A DNA stretch of 64,000 nt, taken from contig CM054179.1 in assembly GCA_028829895.1 (NCBI GenBank), positions 47,625,891 through 47,689,890 of the forward strand, read 5' to 3'. The notes under the pieces were generated by a model. That model was not told the origin of the DNA, ran no database searches, and was given only the letters and a program-made list of their open reading frames with translations. This DNA is from Sinotaia quadrata (taxonomy: Eukaryota; Mollusca; Gastropoda; Architaenioglossa; Viviparidae). The position numbers were made by a program, and so were the translations under genes. Each line of letters starts with the position of its first letter. The first letter of the stretch is position 1. Positions 51,745-63,899 of the stretch are shown piece by piece.

Positions 51745-54700
51745 TTCAAGTGTTATTTATCAAAAAGAATGAATTTCCTTATTCTATATATTTAATAGAA
51801 TTTCTGAAACCAGTAGGGTAAAAAATATAAAAGAATTGCATTAGGCTTATGAATGAATACCTCTTTTCAAGAGAATATAAAAATTAGTTTGGGAATGGAT
51901 GATTTTTGCATTACAACAATATGATTTCTTTTATCATAAAGTAATTAGCCATCCTTTAATTTTATGCGATACATTCACTTTGGTCTGTTTAAATTTGCTT
52001 CCATATATGTATTTGCACTAGCCGTATTCTTTGGGAGCATTTGACGCCAAATAGATAGTGTTTTAATAAAGGTTTCCTTAATTTGTCTTAGACATTTGCC
52101 CCTCATATTCTCATTTTTTTTGTCCTGTTGCTCAAAGAAATGTATAGGCTTGAAATTGCAATCAAATCTGCAAATAATGAACAACTTTCAGGCTTAAAAT
52201 TTTTTGTTGTTTCAAAAACTCACTAGTAAATGCAACTGCATTCTGAATTTAAAATGTAGAAATCTTTGTATATGAGAGTAAGTTTTCTGTGCTCAATTAG
52301 AGGATTGTTGAGCTTTCTATGCCTTTTAATTCATTTTTCTTATAGCCTTGTGTCTATAATGATAAATTTCATTAAGTCACCTGGCTCACTAGTGAAATCT
52401 TTAGCCATTGAATAAAGCTAAAATAAAACTGGACATGTTCATGTTATTTATTGTTTTGAAAGTTGTGAAACTCATCTGAAAGAGAAAATTTTGTCAATTT
52501 GATACTTCTAACAATTAAAAAAAAAAGTAAATAAAACTAATTTTTAATTTAATTTTATGTTTTATAAAAGAAGTTTATAAAACATTTATACATGAACATT
52601 AAAAATAAAGTCTGTAAAATACAGTTATACAAAAACATACATTAAAAACAAGGGCATTTTCTCATATAATGTAAAGCTTAGGAATTGTCTCCTCATAATT
52701 TGTGTTTGCACTTTGAATAAATGTATGTTTACTGCATTTCTTTGAGATTCATGAAATCCTGAGGGGAGACAATTGGAAGTGAAAAATATTCAAAAGTCTG
52801 TCCCATATGTCCGCATGTACTTATTTTTTTCTGGCTAGGACAGTACTGATGAATGCACTAATTTTCCGCTACAGTTTTTTTTAGATGGACTTTACCATGG
52901 ATGTTGACTTTATAGTCACATTGGTATTGCTTTGTTCCAGCTGTCATTCTTGTTCCAGTTTGTCCTGTCTTGATTTGTTTCTTGTTAAACTGCTGTCTGT
53001 TCTAGCTGTATTCTATCACTGCTGTACCAGTTGTGATTTGTCATTACTGATGTTTATTTCTTGACATTACTATTGGTTCCAACTGTATCTTGTCTAAATT
53101 TGCTGTTCCAGATGTGTTTGTCATTATTGTTGTTTCAGCTGTGCTATCATTTTTATTGTTATACTGTTTAATCATTACTGCTATTCTGTGTCCTGTCATT
53201 AATGCATTCTATAATTTGCTGCTATTTTGCTATTTTGTTCTGTCATTATTGCTGCTGATGTCATTACTGTTCCAAACTATATTTTGTCAATATTGCTGTG
53301 CTCTTTAATTATTATTGTGTGTTATACATATTGTGCTTCTTTCTTCAGCGGTGTCCCATGATTTCTGTTTGATCTGAATTTGTCCTATCTTTACTATATT
53401 TTGTTCACTTGAAGGAAATTGTTGTTTCAGGTACATCTTGACATTATTGCTGATTGTTGTAACATGCTGTCATAGATATTTGATCAAGTATGTTCTGTAA
53501 TTTTTGCTGATTGTTATAGCTGTTGATCAAGTGCGTTCTGTAATATTTGCTGATTGTTATAGCTATTTGATTGAGTGTGTTCTGTAATTTTTGCTGATTG
53601 TTATAGCTTGGAACTGTCATTATTGCTGTATAATGTTTTATGTCATGCCATCCTTGACTTTCCATTTTTATTTAGATTTTAATAAAAATAAACAAACCCA
53701 ACCAACATCCCAAAACTGCATAAAAAAAATATTTTCTCTTTCATAACAAATATACATGCACACACATCACTTTACTACATCTCTTCAGTACTTTAAATGG
53801 AAAAAAATGAAACTGTGTACATCTGTTATTTTACAGGTTTGCAGATGCTCTTAACATATTTTTATCAGTATACTGTTAACATGATTATTTATTATTTAAT
53901 TAATGCATACAGATACTGTATAAAAATTTTTAGAAACATATGAGTAATATGTATAATTGGAGTCACTTCTGTAAACTTTAATTTCAGTATACAGTTTTTA
54001 AAATTAATGCTACTTGTAAAATTTATACTGAAAAAGAAACAAATGAGCCCTTGAAAGGGCTTATGCTTGAACTCAGATTTTAGATCAAATTGTGAGACAC
54101 GAACATTTCACAGGTTTTGAAGACTGACGCCTTTAGTTTTAGAAATGTTAGTTGTGTTTAATTACCTGACATTTAATTTTAGCAATTCAATTAGTTAATG
54201 AGACCAATTTTTATATTTCATGCATGTTTATTGAATGTTCCAGTATTTTATAACCACGCTTATTAAACACATTTCACTTAAATGATTTTTATTTCAGTTT
54301 AAGCTATACCAGTATACCCTCTTTCTTTCCTCTTTCAACTCATTTGTTTCATGTAACACATATAGACATATATAAAGTCATAATATGATACCTCCTCCCT
54401 GCAAAAAAAGGTAGGGGGAGGAAAAAAACGAAGTCATTATTGAGATTAGTTATTGAAAAGATTAAATATTTTTCAGAAACACTCAAATTTTCTTCTCTGA
54501 ACCATTGAACTGCATACACTTAGGCAGACTAATCATTAGGACTTATTTTATAGGTTCTTATGATATCTCTTTCACTCAAACACTTATGCATGTGAAGTTT
54601 AAATGAGTGATGATTCAAAAGGGATTGTCTTGAGAAGAAATATGACATGCTTTTTACTTGTTGAATTTTTGTTCTTGTGTTATCCAATTCTATAACTCTA

Positions 54701-55480
54701 TATTGGGTTGCTGTTCTAGTTGTTATTGCAGTAACGGATTATAAACTGAATACATCATATACATGTTAATATTTCGCAAAACTGATATCTATTAAAATAC
54801 ATTTAAGATCTTTGCTATACCGACATTTTGTTTAGTCATCTTTTGTTTGTACATTTTGCTATTGTTTTAGTTACGTATAGTCATTAAATGTGCTGTTTAT
54901 GTCCAAACGTAAACTTTAGGGTTAGTTAAAGAGATGCTCTTTATTGTTTGTCGATACCGTGTGTGTGCATGTGTTCATGTACATGTTTGTGTATTCATCC
55001 TTTAATATCCAGCTGCTAAAGTGGACACATTGTTTCAGATCATGGATCTCATGATCCAGTCTTACAAGAAGAAGTATGATTTAAAAATAATAATAAAGCC
55101 TTTCTCCCCTTTGTGGCCGAAACAAAATTGCTGTTGTGGGGGTGGTAGGGACATTTTTCTGGTGTAATACTAATAGAGTGGAAGTAAGAAGACAGCGTTT
55201 CTCTGTAATTTGTCCGATAGAAAGGTCAGAGGTTTTAAAAGAAGTAGTTATAATTCCAATAGGTAGTTAGAAGTGTGAGAGTGCAAACTATAATTAAGCT
55301 GCATGGGTGTCTCGTGGATTGCACGCCCTTGGCTTTTAGCGAACAGCTTGGTTCCTGTTAAATAATTAAACCCACAAGGTGGGTGATACTTTGTCTTGAA
55401 AAATATATTAATATTTTTATGCACATACACCCATATTAGCCTTTCTATTTCTATCTATTTAGATCAATTTTATTTGAAAT
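51745..55480. other. Intergenic, no gene seen
   Basis: AT-rich. 52910-53450 shows loosely repeated text such as attgctgttccagctgt and ctgtcattattgctg, probably a decayed tandem array. Frames in this stretch lack recognisable domains and splice-bounded continuity. Confidence 0.55.
53449..53608. repeat. About 43-57-bp minisatellite
   Basis: Three to four units of gctgattgttatagctgttg atcaagtgcgttctgtaatt ttt. Confidence 0.88.
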
Positions 55481-55489
55481 TTGCAACAG

Positions 55490-56260
55490 AAGCTTAACAA
55501 TATATGTCGTGGAAGCTCAGACCATCAAAAACAAAGAACAGGTCTCTACAAACAAACTCTCCAACTAGAACAGTTAACAGGCACACATTGAACTAACATC
55601 ATGAACCTCAAACTGAAGACGACAACAGACACAGAAACTGCTAAAAGACACAGACCGTCTAAATGGGTATGACTACAACAGCCGCCATTAATGATACCAG
55701 AAAACACTACAACATAACAAGTACCAGTCACCCACTGCAACAACACAACGGACCACCACCATCGGAATTCTTGTGGTGTTTTTTTGACACATATAGAGAA
55801 CACTTAGGAACCAAACAACCAGCAACAACTATGGGGACCGATGGTGGAACCTTCAAACCAGCTAAATGGTCATCAATGCTGTCAACATCAACAGTAAAAT
55901 TAAACCTAACTATGCCCAGAAGAAACCAAGAACACCTTCAAATGTGCTGCTGTCTGAACGGGAAAAAAATTTAACAACACGGCCAGCAACTACCAATGCC
56001 TTAACAATCAAATCCACCTGTACAACAATACACCACCTCCCTCTTCAGAATCCAGTGAGAAGAGGAAGTCCTCACAGGGGCCATCCAAGACTCAGAACAT
56101 CTAAGGATGAAAAGTCTACTGTGGCTCCTGTGAGGAAAGAAGTCCACGAGAAAAAAAATGCTCACCGAACTCATATAACCCGAGGGAGAGGCCAGTGTCC
56201 TACCTTCCATGCTACCGTTCATTGTTACACCTTGCTCTGAAAGGAGAATATTGCACACAG
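55490..56260 (+). other. Compositional island, possible decayed element
   Basis: About 770 bp that is markedly richer in C and A than the flanking AT-rich DNA. Overlapping plus-strand frames at 55663-55974 and 55866-56240 lack stops for 100 or more codons, but I recognise no domain. Frame changes would be needed to build any long product, so a decayed mobile element or retrocopy is more likely than a gene. Confidence 0.3.
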
Positions 56261-56399
56261 AAATTGAAGGTCAGTTCAAATGCTCTTGGTACATATACTG
56301 TGTCAAGCATGGTACTGGCTGCATTAAAGTACGTTATTACTGACGTGCAGAAGTGTATTTTAATTATTTGGGAATTAACATAAAATTAATTAAATCTAG

Positions 56400-56540
56400 T
56401 TGCTGTTATACTAATGTTCCATTGGACATTTTAATTGTACATGGCCAGTTAAGATTAATGAAATGCAGACATATTCTGATCTAACTTTTAGCGACACTAA
56501 CTTAATGCATTTTAATTTTACAAGGCCAGTTAAGATTTGT
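56400..56540. repeat. Tandem family S, block 1
   Basis: One full and one partial unit of the form ttttaattgtacatggccag ttaagattaatgaaatgcag, then acatattctgatctaactttt and agcgacactaactta; further units are at 57713-58075. Confidence 0.8.
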
Positions 56541-56565
56541 GACTGGCACCCCTTTGTTACTGGTT

Positions 56566-57712
56566 ATGGTTATTATTATTATTAATCATCCATAACTAAT
56601 TACAAGTGATGGAAAAAGTCTTAATTTATGTTTATTAATAATTCTCCCAGGAGACACCACTCGTCCCTTGCTTGGCAGATTACAGGGGTTTAGTAAAAGT
56701 CTCTCTTCCACAACAATAAGATAGATATTTTACTGTCACACAATTGACAATATTTTCACAAGTGGAAACTTCTTACTAAAGGAGTAATAAAAGCGTGTCA
56801 TTATTTATAGTAATGAGCCTCCCTCCCCCACTCCACCCAGTAACGAACTTCTAGTACTCCTAGTTCCACAGTGGAGTCAGACACACTTGCCATTGCACGC
56901 AAACAGGGTGCAGTGAATCAACACAACTGCCACAATGTAGGGATGGAAACTTCTCAAATCCACCATAAGCGTACAAAAAGAAAGGTTAAAAAAAAAGATT
57001 TTGCTCCTTTTTGAAACATCACATCAGAGAGAAACACTAAGTTCCATATTTACTCATCTCTATTCTCCATTCGTTCTTACAATCATTGTCAACTTAACAG
57101 TTCCTGCAATAGTATTTTTTTGCCCAGTACATCCATGCAACATAAATACAACATAATCAATTACGAACAAGCTTCTGCTAGAAACAATGTCATGTGCTTA
57201 ACATATTACGTACAAGTATCATAATTCACAATTGTAGAAATAATAGTCTCTTCATATAATAATCTTTACTACATCAAATTATAATATAATATAACAATAG
57301 TGAAGTGTACTAAATATTTCTAAGTCGAATCTCTCCTCAGTCAATCAGTCAACTCGCCATAAGCTAATGATCTTTTCATGATTGGACTTGAGTTATGTCT
57401 AAATCAAAGTGATTAAAATACAGAACTTTCTTCAACAGGTAAGTTTCTGTCTTTACCCATTGGCTAGTTCGTTATTTGTAAACCTTAAACTATTGGATTG
57501 CAAAAATTAATCATCCACTCTGGACTGGTTTAGATTACATCAGCAAGTTAGTTATAACACATTCCTTACCTGATTTATTATTTTAACTCTGATATTTAGT
57601 AATTTACAAAAAATATCTTAATGCGCAGTACCCGAAGGTCATGTCATGCTGAAATTTAACAAACTTTATAATAATTCATTTTAAACAAAGGTACAAGCAA
57701 ATTTACTCTGCC
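56566..57712 (+). mobile_element. Dispersed repeat R, copy 1
   Basis: Shares with 58774-60297, in the same order, catccataactaattacaag, gacaccactcgt, ctctcttccacaaca, gaaacttctta, ttcctgcaa, agaaacaatgt, gtagaaataatagtct, tcaatcagtcaa and a 3' edge gcaaatttactctgcc. No protein motif is visible. I infer a non-autonomous transposed element or an old segmental duplication. Confidence 0.75.
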
Positions 57713-58075
57713 GCAAGATTAATGAAATGTAGGAATATTCTGTTCTAATTACATTTAGCGACACTAACAAAACAACAACAAAAAAAAACCCAGTACATTT
57801 TAATTGTATGAAGCCAGTTAAGATTAATGAAATGCAGGCATATTCTGATCTAGTTACTTTTAGAGACACTAACTTATAACAGTGCATTTTAATTGTACGG
57901 GAGAGCCATTTAAGAGTAATTAAATATAGGCATGCTCTTATCTAGTTACCATTAAAAATACTAACGTAATTCGTGCATTTAATTGTACGGAAACCAGCTC
58001 AGGATTGGTTTAATGTAAGCATTTTTTTGTCTAGTTATTACTGGAGACACTGACGTAAAGTAATTAGAGTGGGCT
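57713..58075. repeat. Tandem family S, block 2
   Basis: Three diverged units of about 110-125 bp built from cattttaattgtacggagcc agttaagattaatgaaatgc, aggcatattctgatctagtt and acttttagcgacactaac. The family abuts both copies of repeat R. Confidence 0.85.
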
Positions 58076-58714
58076 AATTCAAACTGATCCTAATTAAAAT
58101 TAACCGGATGCTGGTGGTAGGGGTGGTGTGGTGGCGCAGTGTTGTTCCTAATTAGAATGTATTGAAATAATTGAATGCCTGATTGAATTTCAATGCACTG
58201 AGTCTTTACTTAGGATGCGCAAGAATATGGCCTCGAGCGGTATGCACTCAAATTTATAAGTGTAGGTGGAGACAACTGTAGGCACGGTATTCTTCATCTT
58301 GATGATGAGTCCGCCACTCTAGTGTGTATGTGTTATTGACTCCCTGAAGTCGCTATTACGTCATTTAAAGTGGATCTGGCTTGAAAAGCAAAACTGTACG
58401 GTGCTGATACTGTCTTGAAACGGGAAGCGAAAAAAAAAATCAAGACGTAGCCTCCCTTTTGATTTAACAGAAAGGAATAAAAAACAAGACCTCAGCTTAT
58501 TTGAAATAATATGCTGTTCGGTTCATTATACTTATTCATCTCTCTCCATACAATATCAGCAATACATATTATGTTCTTTGAAAAAATACTTGACAGATTT
58601 TATGAAAATTTTACAAAACACTAAAACGATTCAGTGCTTCCGGGATTTTAATTAGACCAGCATATTCCCTTTCTTCAGTTTTAATAAATTTCTTAAAATT
58701 TAATAAAAGCAAAA

Positions 58715-58716
58715 TC

Positions 58717-58755
<39 letters not shown>

Positions 58756-58756
58756 G
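58715..58756. repeat. (TCTG)n(TCTA)n microsatellite
   Basis: About ten tetranucleotide units immediately before copy 2 of repeat R. Confidence 0.93.
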
Positions 58757-58773
58757 TGACACTAACACACTTA

Positions 58774-60297
58774 ATTAATGGTTATGATTATTATTTATTA
58801 ATTATTCGTCCATAACTAATTACAAGTGATGAGAATCTTAATTTATGTTATTAATAATTCTCCAGCAGACACCACTCGTGTCTCTCACTTGGCGGATATG
58901 ATGGCGCTGTAAGCGTTTTCTCTCTTCCACAACATTAAAGACAAACATTTACCATCACAATATTTCTGTAGTTGGAAAACTTCTTATTAATGGAGAAGAC
59001 AAATCCATCTGTAATCTATATTTTGCAAGCCCCAATCCACTCACTTTCTTCTCCAACATAAAGTTATCAAATAAATTTATTAAGTCATCAATCAAATTAC
59101 ATATAACAAATACAATGAAAAAGATTGCTTGACATCAATATTTTCTTGAAACCACATTTGATTAGTTTTTATACTGCACAGCCTTATATCCTAAAATACA
59201 ATTCAACAATTTAGTTTCAATACAAATCACAGGATAGTTCTTATCAGAGAACAGAAATGGAGTTATTACAGATAAGCTATAATAGTTTCTACTTAATCTG
59301 GTTTAAGCACTGTCTCAATAGTCTTTCCCATGCTATTTTTGCAACAATGTCACAAGTTATTGTCAACCTCAACTCTCCTCACTTGAAAACATTGATACTG
59401 GGGTGGGGTGAGGCACTCATCAATATGGCTGTATAGCTACATCAAGCAAAACAACAATTGTAGCAATTTCCAGTAATCAGAAATGGAGTGTAGTGTATTC
59501 TTTCAGTTACACACTGCAGTAGAGGCTCCCCATTTCTACCAAGGTCACAGCGGTTTATAACCAGTAAACAAGGAGATTCAAATAATATATGGAAAGGCTG
59601 CTTTGTCCCTGTAATAATGTAATCACAGAACAGACTCTAAGTTTCCAGTGTATTCCTTTTTAACCTCATTTGTTCTTACATTCAAGTCTCAACTTACATT
59701 TCCTGCAACGGTATTTATTAGCTCAATACACACACACAGCTTAATAAATACAGTATATCAATTTTATCAACAAGTTTACTAGAAACAATGTTAAGTGTTT
59801 AGCATACTATATACAAACATCTTAGTTAAACCATTTGTAGAAATAATAGTCTAATCACATAATACATCTATACATAGAACACAAGTGTAACATATCACTA
59901 GCAAAAATGTATGAAATATTTTAAAGTCCATTCTCTCTCAATCAGTCAATTAACTCACTATTAAGCTAATAGCCAACTTTCATGACCGAACTTTTTGTCA
60001 CACCAAAAACAGACAATAGAATTCTCTACAGCATGTAAACTTTTGATCACAGCCCATTGGCTGGTCTTATTCTCATAAATCTTAACCACTGAATAATAAA
60101 AACTACTCATCTAATTGGAGCTGGTTTTCATTGCATTGGCATTTTCTAGCATATTCTCAACTCGAGTGTTTATTCCAACTCTGACACTTACAAAAATACC
60201 ATCATAAGGAGTGTCCAAGATCAGTTCACTTCGACAATTTAACAATTTATATAACAATTAACCTAGAAATAGGGATAGGCAAATTTACTCCGCCACA
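58774..60297 (+). mobile_element. Dispersed repeat R, copy 2
   Basis: The longest copy, about 1.5 kb, carrying roughly 0.4 kb more internal sequence than copy 1. Its 3' third (about 60000-60290) matches the inverted partial copy at 18385-18690. No long reading frame. Confidence 0.75.
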
Positions 60298-60747
60298 CTA
60301 CTTATCGATCTAATACTGTTTCCATGCGAGAGTTGCAAAGAGTGGCTACATGCTGTGACATCAACCTATCAGTAGCTAGAAGCTATATAAATCAGTAGAC
60401 ATGACGTGCGCGTGCCTTCAGCCAATCAGTAGCTAGAAGCTAATCACCCAAGATGCAATGCGCAGCGTGGAGCCAGCGAGCAAGGTATGTTATGGAAACG
60501 ATTTAATTGTAATTCAGCTCATTGCCGACAGCACTTTTTTTTTTGTGTCACGTATGTAATACCTGAAACGAATTTGTCTGCTAGCAACTTGACCAGCTTT
60601 ATCGAATTTTTTACTTTTTCTCTTGTAGTTAATTCTGGAGAAAAATAAAACTTAGACTCGAAACCAATCACAACATTATGCAAATAATTACGTACTCGTG
60701 CTACGGCCACTGTCACTGTCGGTCTGTTTCGGGAGTAATATATATAG

Positions 60748-60748
<1 letters not shown>
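60298..60748. other. Intergenic, small duplication
   Basis: The phrase tcagtagctagaagcta occurs twice (about 60369 and 60427) within a moderately GC-richer stretch. No gene seen. Confidence 0.5.

Positions 60749-60821
<73 letters not shown>
60749..60821. repeat. (TG)n microsatellite
   Basis: About 36 TG units. Confidence 0.96.
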
Positions 60822-60822
<1 letters not shown>

Positions 60823-61588
60823 TCCTTTGATTGCTACATTGTTTTTTTTTATCTTATGCTTTGATGTCCTCACGTAAGAAACGGTCACGTGGACCTGTAC
60901 GTCTTCAAAATACGTCGCGCGCATGCTCATTTGCACATACAGACACACAAACACATGCATATTCATGTGCAGAGAGTGCCGTGCTACTGTCCAAGAAGTA
61001 ATAAGACAAGAATCTTTCAGTTAACCATTTACCAGGAACATCGGATCCAGCCTTTTAAAAGATGTTGTTGCTTTAAATTTTCAATTGAGCGTCTTGTCAG
61101 TTTAAATTTCATTACCTTAATGGCTGTGTTTAAAAATACATCTTGTGGTTACGTTTCAAAATAGACATATGTTTTCAAGTTCAAAGCACTACGCTTTGTG
61201 GGTGCTTTTGAGGATCTGTCCGTTTTCAGAATTGTTTCTGTCTCCAGACCTACTCTCGTTTCAACAATCTCAATCTCAGTTTCAATCTCGATATTAATTT
61301 TGACTGTTAAATGAGAGCATCTGTGCCCGCTGCTTTTAGTTTGCAATAATCCCTCTTGAACATTTCTGTATCTGCGTGTCTTGAAAATCATCGTCTTCAG
61401 TTGCACGAATTACTTATTGGCTTAGTCATCGTTGCAATAAATTACCACTTGTACTGGTTTGATATCCAGAGACGGATGATATCCAACAGCATGGATCGTG
61501 AAGTCAAATAATTTCATGGTCGGTTTGCAAATAATTTCGTTTGAAAAATGTGAAATTGATTGCTATTAAGCATATAATGTGACATAAC

Positions 61589-61818
61589 AAGAGAATGATA
61601 AAGGTCAATATATTCGCTATAGCAGAATGATAAAGGTCAATATATTCGATATAACGGAACGATAAAGGCTAATAAAGGCTGATTCTAGATATAGCAGAAC
61701 GATAAAGGTCAATATATTCGCTATAGCAGAACGATAAAGGTCAATATATTCGCTATAGCAGAATGATAAAGGTCAATATATTCAATATAACGGAACGATA
61801 AAGCTAATATATTCGACA
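61589..61818. repeat. About 32-bp minisatellite with AAAGGTCA core
   Basis: About seven units, consensus cagaacgataaaggtcaata tattcgctatag. Nearly every unit keeps AAAGGTCA; the few degenerate ones read aaaggcta or aaagcta. Confidence 0.93.
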
Positions 61819-61996
61819 CAAGCTGTTAGCTTCTGTTACAAAAAACACCGGTTGAAATGTTCGAATGTTAAATTAACTGAAGGGCTAAAATTAACTGTCA
61901 GGTAGAGTAATTTTCCTTAGTTTAAGGGCTAAAATGCTGGAAAGTGACAGCTGTGGGCAAGGTTAATAAAATTAAAAAGCAAATAGGCAGCAATTA

Positions 61997-62040
61997 CCAA
62001 AAGCAAATTACTGGGCTGCCTTACCAAAAGCAAATTACTC
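61997..62040. repeat. Short duplication
   Basis: accaaaagcaaattact appears twice, 31 bp apart. Confidence 0.85.
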
Positions 62041-62227
62041 TCTTCAGTCCATCTGCTGTTTTAATATGTTCGTTTGTTGGAGACGGTGCCTTTAAGAAGT
62101 TTCGTAATATGGATCTGCCGATTTCGATGCAGTTTAAAGCCTATTTACCCAGACGACCCGCTTGAAACATCGGCACATATTTCATTTGTCAATCGAGCAT
62201 TGATTGTTAAAATGGAAAAACAAATAT

Positions 62228-62290
62228 GCTTATCTATCTATCTATCTATTAGTCTTGTCGACTGTTGGGGCACCACTGATGACCTGACAA
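62228..62290 (+). repeat. (TATC)n with dispersed segment, copy 2
   Basis: tatctatctatctatctatt is followed by agtcttgtcgactgttgggg caccactgatgacctgacaa, matching 16945-16990 in both sequence and placement after a TATC run. Confidence 0.65.
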
Positions 62291-63330
62291 CCATTTTCCT
62301 CCAATCCATTCTGTCTCTACTAATCTTACTACATTGCTCAGTATATATACTAATATACTAGTATCCAGAAATACAGTATCAATGACATTGATCTTGAGGC
62401 ATACTTACCTGGATTGATAGTCGGATGTGGTGGACACATATAATCATTACTAAAATCTTTATTGTTTTTAATTGTAAAAAAAAAAATTACTTTTCAGTCT
62501 GGAATTACATGTTCTAACACGACGGCACAGAGTAGGTCATTACTGAGACGACGCCATATTACATGTATATTTCCTTTTTGAACTACAGTTTGGGTTAGCT
62601 ACTACAGTAAAATCGAATCAAAAGTATGATTCAGCATTCCAGAATAATATATATCTGAATATGACTGGATAGAAGACTTGATAGTAAAAGGTACGTAGAT
62701 TTCGATCGCCTTATCCATTTGAAGTTAGACGACATTTTGAGAATATGATATGAATCGAAATTTAAATCATGTGAGTCAAATTTGTATGTTGATGCTGACT
62801 AACAGAAAGTGTACAGTTAAATATGGATTGTTTTACTAAGTAATTTAATTGAATATGGCCTATATGGTTAATATAGTATTAACACTCATTCGTAATGTCT
62901 GTGTGAATGGTTAGATTTTATTATGATGTTATATGCTAATGTTTTATTTTGAACATATTAACATTTCTTTCTTTCAGAGGCATATGCCAAACTTAGTATT
63001 TATTAACAGAACAATTGACTGGACACTTAGACTGCAATTGCTTGTGTTTCAGGATTTCTGGTTTTGTTTTTGTTTTTGTTTTGGTCTTATCTTGATTTCA
63101 AGTGGGATTTGGAATCTATTCCTGATGTGATGTCATGTCCTATCGAGAGTCTACCAGCGTGTGTACGTCACTCCAATGCATCATCGAGATAAGTTTTGAT
63201 GCCAATGTGACGTGCGCTTGAACTTGCTCTATGTGGCATTATGATGAAATATGTTACTTATTTTTCTAAATTTTGTTAACTTTTCTTCTTCTTTTTCTCT
63301 AAAATTCTTGTTATTTTTTCCTCGCGTATT

Positions 63331-63452
63331 TGTTAGTGAAAGTAATTTCTATCTTTGTTAGTGAAAGTAATTTCTATCTTTGTTAGTGAAAGTAATTCTA
63401 TCTTTGTTAGTGAAAGTAATTTCTATCTTTGTTAGTGAAAGTAATTTCTATC
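63331..63452. repeat. 25-bp minisatellite
   Basis: Five units of tttgttagtgaaagtaattt ctatc. Confidence 0.95.
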
Positions 63453-63506
63453 GTATTTTCGTAATCTAATGATTAGTCTTGTTCTCTGTTCGTCTATTTA
63501 TAAGTG

Positions 63507-63899
63507 TCAGACATCGATTCTCAGTGGGGGCCGGGAGCCAACTTGGCGGCGTACTAGTATATCGGAGTAACAGTTGCAGATATACATATATAACCAGTGA
63601 CCCATACTCTGCATCGGCACTTGTAAATGTCTTGCATCACAGCTAATTACTTGACTTACTTGACATCTCCTTGGATTCCCCGTGGAACAAAGGGCCTCAA
63701 TAACAGTTCTCCATCTCAGTCTATTCTGGGCAGCCTTTTTCAGTTCACCCCATGACAGGTTGCAGCTCTTCATTTCCTCTTCGCAGGATCGTCTCCAGGT
63801 AGTCTTAGACCGACCGAGCCGTCTCTTTCCCTGGGGGTTCCACTGCAAAGCCTGCTGGGTGATGTCCTGTGGGGATGTAGAGGCATCTCCCAGATTCAA
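63507..63899 (-). pseudogene. Non-LTR retrotransposon, C-terminal end of ORF2 (truncated copy)
   Basis: The minus-strand frame includes ITQQALQWNPQGKRRLGRSK, TTWRRSCEEEMKSCNLSWGE and LKKAAQNRLRWRTVIEALCS, the characteristic C-terminal tail after the reverse-transcriptase domain of a non-LTR family common in mollusc genomes (ITxxALxWNPQGKRxxGRP...TWRR...W). Upstream on the same strand (63905-64000) the frame changes and the reverse-transcriptase core is not visible, so the copy is 5'-truncated or internally deleted. The recognisable part covers about 63650-63890; the rest of the frame is run-on. Confidence 0.85.

Noticed and set aside
58290..58330. GATGATGAGTCC text resembling a ribozyme core
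   Set aside because: It lacks the CGAAAC segment and the flanking helices.
60688..61406. Frames of 85-92 codons around the (TG)n tract and after it
   Set aside because: One is the microsatellite translation. The others (Glu/Ile/Thr repeats at 61149-61406) derive from ttcaatctcg-like local repetition without a recognisable product.
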